64,000 bases of DNA from Aphidius gifuensis (lineage: Eukaryota; Arthropoda; Insecta; Hymenoptera; Braconidae): NCBI RefSeq assembly GCF_014905175.1, contig NC_057789.1, positions 26,098,555-26,162,554 on the forward strand. The letters are read 5' to 3'. Below are positions 52,601 through 62,122 of this stretch, in pieces. Both the position numbers and the translations under genes were made by a program. The first letter of the stretch is position 1. Every line of letters starts with the position of its first letter. Below the pieces are notes generated by a model. It saw only the letters and a program-made list of their open reading frames with translations. It did not search any database and had not been told where the DNA came from.

Positions 52601-55600
52601 AAAATATGTGACAATAGATTCTGCAGAGTATTATTAAAATATTTAAATTATTTTTTTTGAATATTTTATCATGAAAATAATAGGGAGAGAAAGGCAATTT
52701 CATTGAAAAAATTTTTTGATAAAATAAAACTGGCATGCTCAATTACTTAGGCTTGTGTATTTTTTAAATTTTGACTTTTTAAAATAATTTTTTTAAATAG
52801 TTTTGATTATTTTACAATTGTTGGAAATTAATATAATATAATAGTTGAATTTTTTTTTTCTTTTTCTACTGTGTAAAAACATGTTGGTATTTTATTTTTT
52901 ATATTTTTTTTAACCAACTAGAAATGTTTTTCAGTTATTTATTAACAAGTTAACTTGACATTGATTTTTTTTATACACAATGTGCCGACCACATTCTCAC
53001 GAATAATTTATCAAACACGCAAAAACCATGGGGATTGGTTTGAGGGGAAATCACCACTCACTGTGTGAAAACAAATTGAACAAAAAGATCAGAATTGTAA
53101 CCTGTTGCACAGTTTCGGTTTTCTCATTCGCAAAATTTCAATTGACAAAATAGAGACCCCCTTTAATTTTTCAACTGTATAATTACGTTAAAATATTATT
53201 TTTTAAATAACAAAAAAATTTTATATTGATTAAATATTGTATTAAAATAAATATAATATTTCAAATTTTTTTTTATTATAAAAAACCATGTGAATGATAT
53301 CGAAAGAAGTGATCAGGATCATTTGAAGATCACATACACGTGTATTTTCTAAATCCGCAAAAGTGAAAGTTCCAAGTCTGATAGACGATATGTATCATAC
53401 AGCTAAACTCAACATGCCAACTTGTGGTGATACCTCTTATTTTATTTCACCTCACTTTGTACAATATATATTCAATAAAAAAAAAATTTCCTCCTCGACT
53501 CCACATTGTAATTACACGACGAGTCAAATATTTCATTACCTAACAGTTTGTTTATTTAAATGTATATGATTTTTTTTTAAATATATAATTTTATTTTTTG
53601 TTAATTTGAGATTAACAACCTATTTCCGATTTGTGTGTGAACGATTGTCGATTTCCTGCTGATAACTGATTTCCTTTTAATTAAATAAATAAAATAATTT
53701 TTAAAAAAATAATAAAAAACAAATATATTTCATTTCAATAAAGAAAAAACAATTATGTATATACATAATTCTTATTTAATTATATTTTTTTTTAAATAAA
53801 TAAATAGGCTACTATTTATTATATCACATGAATAAATATCCTGGTCATTAAAAACAATAGAATTTTTACTAGAAAAATATCTAATAAAAATAACTGGTTT
53901 AACAAAAATAATTTACGATGTAATAATGAACTCGTTTCTTTGTGTAAATAATTTTTTTTTTTTAAACTTGTTGTAGAGATTTAAATTTTTTAAACAATGA
54001 TAAAAACTTTTCTATGACTGACTTGATTATTAAAAATGCATTTAAAATAAAAAGAGAAATAAAAAATTTATGTCATTACCAGCAGTTGAAATGAATTAAT
54101 TTTTTAAAATATTTTTTTCTGCCACATCCGTTGTTCTGGGTATTTTTTTTTTTTTTTATTTAACATTACACAATATGCATTGAGAAAAATATAAAAAATA
54201 CATACTCGACATTGACCTCGTTGTAATTTTATGTGCATCTTTTTTAGATATGATTTTATTCATTCATGCTTTCAACTCGTTGTTAAAAAAAAATAAAATA
54301 ATAATAATTCTGTTGTCTTTTTTAGATAAAAATAAATAATCAAATATAGTTTATAGAGAAATATTTTATTTTATATATTTGTGGTATTAAAAGCTGCAGG
54401 ATTTTCAGCCCCAGGTTAATATTTTTTACCTTTCACATGTCTTTTCAATGTTTTTCAATAACATTTTTGTTAAAGGACGACTAGCATAATCCAAACACCC
54501 AGAGGTTATTTTTTAAATTTAACAAATCATCAATATATTGGTAAACAATTTTGTCAAAGCAAAAGCGTTAAATAAACAATATCCATTAAATTCAATAAAA
54601 TAAATAAATACAAAATTCAACATAAAAATAATATTTGAAAATGTAAAAAAATCAAACACAGTCAGATAAATAAATAAACGAGTTGAATAAAAATTTCATA
54701 GTAGCTAAAATTGTTTATCTTTTTATTTTTAATAATAATAAAAATAATAACTGGTTATAAAATGAAAAAAAAAATTCAGAAGGATAATATATATTTTCAA
54801 GTACAAAGATAGAAAATTTTATTTTTGACCATCAAGTCAAACCTTGAGACCTAAGTGCCTTCGTAATATAAAGAACCAAGGCTAAAAGAGCATTAAAACA
54901 AAAGCCATTTTGATTTTAAAGACCCTCACTGCAATCTAGGTATAAAAAAAATAAAATTAAATATAAAAACCTGAAAAATTTCTAAGAGTACATACAAGAG
55001 AACAATTTATATAGAAAAAAAAAAAAAAAAAACATATTTTTACAGAGTCAAAGAAAATTTGTAGAAGCAAAATAGAAAAAAATAAATTTAAAAAAGTGGC
55101 AAAAGAATTAATAAAATTAATGAAAATAAAAAATAAAAATGCTTAAATCTCTACTTGGCATTGTGCAATTACAGACAACCCTTAAAAAAAATGCAAGCAT
55201 CTCTTTTAAAAAAATTAAATAACAAACGAAAAAATAATATTGAACAAGTTGAAAATTTAGTTGTATAAAAAATCAAAATATATAGACAAGTTTCTGACTA
55301 AATTCGTTTCGATCTAAAAGTTAAGTCTTTTAAACTTGAGCAGTTGAACGACGAATATCGATGATACTGTCAATTTATTTTTATTTTTTTTTTTCTGCAA
55401 GCTCTACTTGGAGGTTTTTCCCCTAGTTTATATTATCCTCCTCCTCCTCCCCCTTCTCACTCTTTCTCGTTTTCTGGTTTTACTTCGGTTTTTCGTCAAA
55501 TGAGATAGATAAAATTCGTAACCGTCCGTGCGAGTCCAACTTTTTTACGATCGGCTGTCATTCTTTTACGACATCGACACGGAAATTCACCGGTAAATCC

Positions 55601-58600
55601 CTTTTTCTATTTTAACCCTGTCTCTTGTTTTTATTTTAACTCTCTTTTTCACATTCTCTCACATTTTCCATATCATAAATTATATACTTTTTTATATATC
55701 AAAATAAGAAATTAAATTTTCTAAAACTTTTAATATAAAGTAAATTTTTTAAGAGCCAATAAAAAATATTTTCATCAATTATTTTTTATTTTTTAACGTC
55801 AAATGGTATTTATAATAATTTTTATATTTTAAATTTATAAATTTGTATGTATTGACAATGTTATTGGGTAAAATATTTTTTTTTCTCTTTTATTTTAAAA
55901 GTAAAGAGAAACATCATGTTTGATAAATCTCATAAGTATCCTCGTCGTCTTGCTGGATCAACTGAATTATCTTTCGACAGCAATGTGTGCTACAAGAAAA
56001 TTCCGGATGCTTATGTGACCGACGATTTTATTTATTCTTTCTGATCGACTTTCTTTGCCAATAGATATATTTTTTTTTCTCCTTTTTTTACAGTTATAAT
56101 AATAATAAATTCAAAGAAATTCAATCAATTTTATTTTCTGTCTCATCAGACAATTGGGAAAAATTCAATTTATCAAACTACATATTTTTTTCGATAAAAA
56201 ATTTATTATACCAAATTTTTCAATAAATTGTTGAATGATAAATTTTATATCACAAGGTATAATTATTTTTTTTTTATATATAAATTTATATCGTTGTACT
56301 AAAAGTATCGAGAAACACAAGTAAAAATTTTTGATATTTTTTTTTTTATTTAATAATTTGTCAATAGCTTTAATTGAAGCTTTATTTTATTATATCGAAT
56401 TTTTTGCTTTTATTAACAACATTAGTCTGATTGAATAAACACGTTAAAAATAATTTTAAAAACAAAAAATCCCTGGTAAAGTTTCAATGAATACTGAAAC
56501 CACGTAAATTTGTTTTGATGTATTTTATCATGAAATATGTAAAATTGAATTAAATAATAATAATAATGAATATATAAAAAAGGGCATGACTGTATAAATT
56601 AAATTTAAAGTTGTAAAAAGTTAAAAAAAAAAATGTGTCATGTTGGTTTTTGTATAGTGAGTGATTTTATTATAGAGTAAATAAACTAAACGTGTCATCA
56701 ACAAAAACTATACACTCTCGGATTATTTAATTTTGAAATGTGAGTTTGTTTCGCTGTAAATTATTATTCTCATACCTTTTATCATTTTATTATTCTCTCT
56801 TTATTTATATCAAATCTCTCTTTTCTCTTTTCAAAAGTTTTCTGTCAACATAAGTTCACCAATACTTTGGCAAACGACTTGATCTAAAGTTTCGTTTCAA
56901 CAACGAGAGCGTTGTTAATTCGATCACAAATCGTATTACTCTTAACTTGTGATAATAATATAATTTAAATAAAAAAAAAAAATAAATTTTAATTAATAAA
57001 TTATTAACAAACAATATACACAATTGATATTATTATTTTTTCTTTACGAAATAATATTTAAAAATGAAAGAAAAAAATTATGACAAATGTTGAAATATTT
57101 TGTATATAAATTGTAAAAAAATTTTAATATATGTTTGAATTATTTTTTTAGACAAATATAATTACAATGTATTGTTTATAATATTAATTACTTTTAAATA
57201 TTACAAAATTTTTTTATATTTTAATTATTCTTTTCACTGTTTTTTTTCTTTTATTTTTATATTGTTTTAATACTTTCTCACTTTACATTCTCTGAGAGAC
57301 AAGGAGCTAATTCATAACTCCGTCCACGCCTTCTTGGTTTCATCATCGGTTTATACATATATATATATATTTTTTTTTTTTTTATTATTCATACCATTGT
57401 GTCGGTCAATCTAAAACTCGACTCTCAGGATTATATACCAGTTGACCTCAAATCACATTCAATAAAAAAAAATATAACAAAAAAAAAAATTTATAATTTA
57501 TTAAATCATGTAGACCTAGACTAAATCGAAAAAAAACCAAATGATCATATCAATTTGATTTATTTCTCATAACAAAAAAAAAAAAGATCAAAAACTAATT
57601 ATTATATTTAAAAGAAATAAAATAAAATAAAATGAACAACCTTGATTTACAAATATTAATATTATGTAACACAAAAAAAGGAAAAAAAAAAATGACATTG
57701 CAAATTAATTTTAAAGTCAAAATTCATTTTTATTTTTGATTATTGAAATGTCACTTTTTTTCTTTGCTCAATCAATAATATATTTAATTATCATTTGTTT
57801 TTTGTATTTTTAAAAAATATTTTTCCGGCTAATGACATTTAAAATTATTGATTAAAATAACAATAATAATAATCAATTAAAAGTCTAATGGTATTAAATA
57901 TAAATTATGTATGTGTATTGATAATTTATATTTGAAAATAATATATCTCTATTAAAATACCTTTTATAATAAAATAATATTTGAATTTTCATCCTAAAAT
58001 CCACTCACATAACATTTAATACCTCGGGCATTTGTAGTCCTGGATTTATTTTAAAATCAGTATTATTATTGTTATTATTTTTATGTGTATATATATTTTT
58101 TTAAAAATATTTTCAACATTTCGATGGATTTTGTCTGGACATATTCGTTACCCACTTGATATTTTTATACGCAAAAATATATCGTTATCCTCTTTCATCA
58201 CTCTGTTTAGTTGTCAATTCCATACAAGATAAAAGTCCTCCAGCGACAACATTGAAAGGTAAACTGAAGGGCGATGGGAAATGAGAAAAAAATATATATA
58301 TCGATTGACATTTTGTCATGTTAACTAGAATTTTTAATTACAAGAGTTCTGGTAAAAAAAAATAAATGAAAAAGAAATTTTTTTCTAATTTAAAAAATAT
58401 TATTTCATCGGTTAATTTGTACTCAAGGTATTTTAATTATATCTAGTCGTAATATACCCAAATTCATAATCAAAAAAGAATTTTTTTTTTTAATAAATTT
58501 AAACAAAGTTTAAATTATAAATTTAAAAAAAAATCAGGTACACGTGTTATCTCGAATTCCTTTGACAATTTTTATTTTATTACCATAAGCCATGATGTTT

Positions 58601-61167
58601 TTTTTTATTTATTATATTTATAATATAAAAACTAAAATGTAGAAAAATAATAATAAAAAAAAAAATATATATCAACAACAACAAGCGATGAAAAATCCAC
58701 ATTTGTTTGACAGCCACATAAAAACCGAGGCACGTAACCACGAAACGTCGAAATAATAAAATCTTTCAACGAAATAAAAATGATAACGTGTACCTGAGTT
58801 TTATTTATTTTTTTTCTTTTTCATACAACAATTTGCTATATACATATCTGTGTGTGTAACTTTTTTATTTTATAATTTTTATATTGCTTATATTAATCGA
58901 TTCATTGAATTTTTTTTTTTTTTGTATATCTGGTCAATTTTGAAATTTAAATGAAGAATATTTTTGTGATGATAAAAGAGATGCACATGCAAAATAAATA
59001 TATTGAAAATTTTTAAATTTATTTTTTTTTAAATATTTAAAATTGTGTGTTGTGTGTATATGTGAAAATCATAGTTGGATGAACAGCAATGCCGATTTTT
59101 AGCCACAAAAATAAACACATAGAGAATTTACAATTATTGTTGGTGCCTTAGGCTCTGTTGGTCCGTCGTTTCATTTTATTTCATTTGCATTTTATATGCC
59201 CCTTGCTTGCAATCTTTTTTTTTTTTTTCAATTTCACTTTGTTTTTATTTTTTTTTTTTTTATTATTTTTAAATTAATTAATTTCTTTTTTCATTTCGTT
59301 TTCATATAGTCCTGATAATTTTTTTTAAATAAAATAGATAATGAAAAAAAAAAAAAGAGTAAATTGATATATATATATTTTAAAATAAATACATATTTGT
59401 ATTTTATATTTTTATATTTGTGTTTTGAAGAAAATCTTGTTCTATTCCATTTTAAACTCTCAATCCAATTGAGATGATTTTATTTGCGATTGCACTCGAT
59501 TCACAATCTCGAGGAATAATTTTCTTTCAAGGATCTCCTTTCGCACTGTTATTGTGAATGTATAATCTCTGTCCTTGTTCTCTTTGCATCGTTAAAAAAA
59601 AAAACATAAACTGTATCAGAAAAAAATAGAATAAACGACAATTTTCCAATACACCTCTTCATACATTATGATCAACAATAAAAAATAAACCTAATGTTAA
59701 TTAATTTTGCCAAAAGGCCTTTAAATTCAACAAACACTTGTTGAAATATTAATAAATTTTTTTCCCCTTAAAACAAACACACCTATTTTTTTTTTCATTT
59801 TTGCTATTTACAAACATCAAGTAATAAATTTTTACGTCAGGGCCCACACCTGGCATTTAGAGCGAAATAAAAGTTTTTTTTTTTCTTATTTTTATTTTTA
59901 AATAAACTAATTAAAATAAACAACTAAATTATTCATGACCCAAAAAATATATTATTCTAGAATATATAAAAATACATAAATATATAATACACATGATAAA
60001 ATCCATAAATTATTGATCAATAAAATAATTAATCCATAAATAAATAATCAATCAATTTTTTTTAAAACTATATAATATATATAACAATAAATTCTCCTGA
60101 TGTATAATCTAAATACACAATTATTTTGATGATTTTATCTGGGTGAGACAAGCTATAGATTGTTGTTTCAATAATTAACCCCGCGGTAACTGTCTAGTTG
60201 TTAGTTGAACGATCGCCGCATATATATATTTATATTCAAAATATATATATGCATTTATACGGGTTGCAAGTCTAGAACAACCACAGTGTGTGCTATTCAA
60301 TTAATTTACTGTTGAAGATTCAAGGTATCAGAGTGGTGAGATAGAAAGAGAAGAGATAATAACGCCGAAGGGATATTCCCTGAAGGATCAAAGATCTCGT
60401 GATATGATCATCTGTGTGTTTCACCAAATTCTCAATTTTGCCCCCTCATTCGTACTGGTAACTTGATCTGGTTTTCAATTTTACCACATACATGTTATAT
60501 TGATTAAATCTCAATATCAATACTGATGAGATTGTCAATCAATTAATTTTCATACTGTAAATTAATCACATGTATTATTTTGTTGTTCAGAAATTTTTAT
60601 AATAAATTTTATTAAAAAATCATCATAATAACATGATTGAAGCTGAAAATCTTAAAAAGATCCCTTTGATTGTAAAACCATCTTTGACTCTACATAATTA
60701 ACCCGCACAAACTTGCTCTCAAAGGCAAGCTCTCTTCTTACCTTTTTTTTCATTTTCTTAATTTTATTTTTTTTCATTTGCTCAACTATATCAAGTACTA
60801 CTATATAAATATACCTCTTAATTCAACTATAAACGTAAAATGAAAACGTTTTTTTATTTTCAATTTTACACCATCTAAAAAGTTCGTTTTTACTAATTTA
60901 AACTTTTTTATTTAAAAAAAAAATATACCTGAATTATTTATAGAATTAAAAAATGAATTTTTAATGTTAGTCTATTGATAAAATAGAGAAAGGAAAAGAA
61001 GATATTTCTTGTGAATTTTACATAGTACGACAAATAATGAAGAAATTGTGGTTGATGATGAAAAAAAAAATTTTTTAAATTCTTTTTTTATATTTTATAA
61101 ACTTACCAGTTACTGGAAAAATTAAATCAACAGTAGCAAGCATAAATATTGACCGCAAAAATCTCAT
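40328..61167 (-). CDS. CPAP1-type cuticular protein with one chitin-binding type 2 (peritrophin A) domain; complete three-exon gene
   Basis: Exons are 61107-61167, 44646-44828 and 40328-40674, joined by GT-AG introns that are both phase 1, giving 196 residues. Residues 1-20 form a secretion signal starting MRFLRSIFMLAT. Residues 22-82 are a polar linker with an acidic Tyr-rich patch at about 37-50. Residues 98-156 are the chitin-binding domain, with cysteines at 101, 117, 123, 134, 147 and 155 (gaps 15, 5, 10, 12, 7), matching the ChtBD2 pattern; the CPNGTxF and VCDWWxNVxC signatures are present. The tail after 156 is basic and lacks cysteines. Proteins with one such domain and this PGxDYP lead-in are CPAP1 cuticular proteins, which bind chitin in exoskeleton and tracheal cuticle. 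The exact paralogue cannot be named. Intron 1 (16.3 kb) and intron 2 (4.0 kb) hold the repeats described separately. The start is the first ATG before the hydrophobic core. Confidence 0.9.
41558..41602. repeat. GA-rich simple repeat
   Basis: AGAGAAAGGGAGAGAGGGAG followed by an (AG)n run. GA-rich DNA of this kind can bind GAGA-type factors in insects; nothing shows that it does so here. Confidence 0.7.
42477..43499. mobile_element. Candidate insertion flanked by a 15-bp direct repeat, in CPAP1 intron 2
   Basis: GGGTTACCACATGTA occurs at 42477-42491 and again at 43485-43499, as for a target-site duplication. The insert starts CACTGAGAGAAATTT. Its ends are only weakly inverted. It contains a 29-bp inverted repeat (42611-42639 with 42662-42690) and two diverged direct copies (about 42950-43065 and 43313-43430). 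No transposase frame is seen. It may be a MITE-like non-autonomous element, possibly with nested insertions. Confidence 0.45.
42611..42690. repeat. 29-bp imperfect inverted repeat (hairpin) in the candidate insertion
   Basis: TTACAATAAAGTTATGTAAA at 42611 pairs with TTACATAATTTTATTGTAA ending at 42690. The loop is 22 bases and there are only a few mismatches. Confidence 0.75.
44646..44828 (-). CDS. CPAP1 gene exon 2: acidic Tyr-rich linker
   Basis: The exon has 183 bases, entering and leaving in phase 1. The acceptor is TTTTTAG just above 44828 and the donor is GTAAG at 44645-44641. It encodes residues 22-81, starting CSTGTNK, with four consecutive tyrosines inside an Asp/Glu-rich patch and a Pro-rich part before SPSVREYLDLG. 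G+C is clearly higher than in the flanking intron, which supports real coding. The open frame can be read upstream to 44856, but that part is intron plus acceptor. Confidence 0.85.
45538..45561. repeat. Perfect 8-bp-stem hairpin near the 3' end of CPAP1 intron 1
   Basis: ATTGCCGA and TCGGCAAT are separated by 8 bases. It sits in an island of higher complexity (45380-45960) that also holds an open plus-strand frame of 168 codons, whose second half is AT-driven and not convincing. Confidence 0.6.
47859..48002. repeat. 144-bp direct duplication, copy A
   Basis: It matches 49688-49831 base for base at a constant offset of 1829, including an 11-T run. It borders the composite element on the left. 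Confidence 0.93.
48255..48484. repeat. Diverged direct duplication, copy B
   Basis: It resembles 50137-50391 with the same order of landmarks (CATATGTCTGATCATGCA, then ATTCATCATCAAGAATCTTTC, then AATCAGAGACTCGATAAATT). Differences are mostly short gaps in this copy. Confidence 0.8.
48478..49045. repeat. 63-bp minisatellite with forward and inverted units
   Basis: Seven forward units carry the core TTTTTTGCAGAACC(A/T)CTACCGTC. The last four are spaced exactly 63 bases apart (GCAG near 48832, 48895, 48958 and 49021). Two to three diverged units lie in inverted orientation at about 48605-48757. Because 63 is a multiple of three, several frames stay open on both strands; the plus-strand frame 48611-49057 shows a 21-residue repeat. 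I do not regard this as a protein gene. Confidence 0.92.
48788..48831. repeat. Perfect 20-bp-arm palindrome inside the minisatellite
   Basis: AAAAAGGAGAAAAGGAAAAA (48788-48807) is exactly the reverse complement of 48812-48831, with a four-base spacer. It marks the switch from inverted to forward repeat units. Confidence 0.93.
49661..49679. repeat. Perfect 7-bp-stem hairpin at the right border of the composite element
   Basis: GAAGTTG and CAACTTC flank a TGCGC loop, eight bases before copy A'. A terminal hairpin of this sort is a Helitron trait, but no CTRR end follows, so this is only suggestive. Confidence 0.5.
49688..49831. repeat. 144-bp direct duplication, copy A'
   Basis: Identical to 47859-48002. 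It lies directly to the right of a short perfect hairpin (49661-49679). Confidence 0.93.
50137..50391. repeat. Diverged direct duplication, copy B'
   Basis: The longer partner of 48255-48484. It lies about 300 bases after copy A', whereas copy B lies after copy A with element sequence between. A-to-B therefore looks like one duplicated segment, with its first copy invaded by the inverted-repeat element. Confidence 0.78.
55917..56045 (+). other. Short open frame of ordinary composition in CPAP1 intron 1
   Basis: An ATG opens 42 codons (starting MFDKSHKYPRRLAGSTELSF) ending in TGA, within otherwise AT-rich intron and after a T-rich tract ending in AAAAG. No family is recognised. It could be an exon of a nested plus-strand gene, a relic, or a conserved non-coding block. 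Confidence 0.15.
60370..60380. promoter_or_regulatory. Palindromic kappa-B (Dorsal/Relish)-type site in CPAP1 intron 1
   Basis: GGGATATTCCC matches the NF-kappa-B consensus GGGRNNYYCC and is fully palindromic. It lies about 0.7 kb inside intron 1, in a complex island (60180-60480). Single sites arise by chance, so function is only possible. Confidence 0.3.
61107..61167 (-). CDS. CPAP1 gene exon 1: start codon and signal peptide
   Basis: The ATG lies at 61167-61165, followed by 20 codons plus one base (phase 1), then a consensus GTAAGT donor (ACTTAC on the plus strand at 61101-61106). The peptide has a positive start (Met-Arg-Phe-Leu-Arg) and then a hydrophobic stretch, as in a signal peptide. 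The phase matches the acceptor at 44829. Upstream exons could still exist in the 5' UTR. Confidence 0.82.
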
Positions 61168-61894
61168 CTTTTATTATTTTTATATTTTTTTTATTTTCAC
61201 CTCACTTTATCCAATCTCCATCACCATAGGTAATAATTTAAAAAGCAAATATATATATTTTTATGATTATTTATTTTTTGATTACAAGGATGAAGATGAT
61301 TCAAGGTCAATTTATTGCTTAAAAAAATCAGTGAATATAATTTGCGTTAAATGAAAACGAAAATACATGTAATTTAATGACTAAACTGTGCGTTGAAACG
61401 AGAAAGACTGAGTCAATTGAAAGTCTTGAGTGTCTTTTCGTTGGCGGCCTATTCTCCACCTCCAACTTGCTTACTACATTTTCCCCTTCTAACTTGAATA
61501 TATATATATTTAACTTCTTAATGTGTTTAAATAAATAAATAAAAATATATATATAAGTCAATCTTGGTTAACAGAAGAGTGTCTTTAATTCAACAACCAT
61601 TTACAAGATACAATTTACCTTTCTTAATGTTTTTTTATTTATATTATTATTTTTCTCTGTGATTCGATACTGATGCCAAGATGATGACATAATATTCATA
61701 ATAGGATATATAATATTAAAGCCTTATGATACAATTCCTTTTTGTTTTATGACTCAACATTAAAGCCTTTCAACTTCTCATTCAATTTACCTACAATCAC
61801 CTAAGCAATCCTTAAAAATAATTAAACTAATTTATAAATCAACTTGTTGTTGATGATTATTATTAATTTTATTATTTACTTTTTTTGTTTACAG
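61168..61894. promoter_or_regulatory. Probable divergent upstream interval between the CPAP1 and Tudor genes
   Basis: The interval lies between the CPAP1 start codon (minus strand) and the first visible Tudor exon (plus strand). A more complex, G+C-richer patch at about 61385-61500 is the best candidate for promoter sequence. No RING- or B-box-coding exon is seen here. Whether the Tudor gene starts in this interval or further upstream cannot be decided from the sequence. Confidence 0.35.
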
Positions 61895-62122
61895 AATATT
61901 GAAAATGAATTATCAGGTCCATCAGATAATGAATCAATGAACGAGTTTCAAGCTATTAGTGCAATAACCCAGCACTTTGTTCATCTGCATGGTGTCCTTC
62001 AGAATCTTGAGGGACGAATGATAGAGACAGTTCGAATTGGAAGCAAACAACGTGATAAAAAACTTGTTGAAATACGTGATCATACAAAGGGACTCACTGA
62101 AAAGTTTCAAGATGCAATGCTG
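61895..62122 (+). CDS. Tudor gene, first visible exon (coiled-coil part)
   Basis: The acceptor is TTGTTTACAG ending at 61894. The exon has 76 codons and leaves in phase 0 at CTG before the donor GTTTGT (62123). An alternative donor GTAAAT at 62126 would add one codon and a fragment, but phase 0 fits the next exon. The peptide contains a run of charged helical residues after AITQHFVHLHGVLQ. The frame is open upstream to an ATG at 61850, but that part reads only hydrophobic AT-rich sequence and is intron. The true start codon is not identified. Confidence 0.75.

Larger units (their letters stand above)
44829..61106 (-). other. CPAP1 intron 1
   Basis: A phase 1 intron of about 16.3 kb with donor GTAAGT and acceptor TTTTTAG. 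It contains the composite repeat (47859-50391) and complex islands at about 45380-45960, 50500-50830, 52370-52580, 55400-55620 and 60180-60480. Long first introns after a signal-peptide exon commonly carry enhancers. No nested gene is convincing. Confidence 0.75.
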
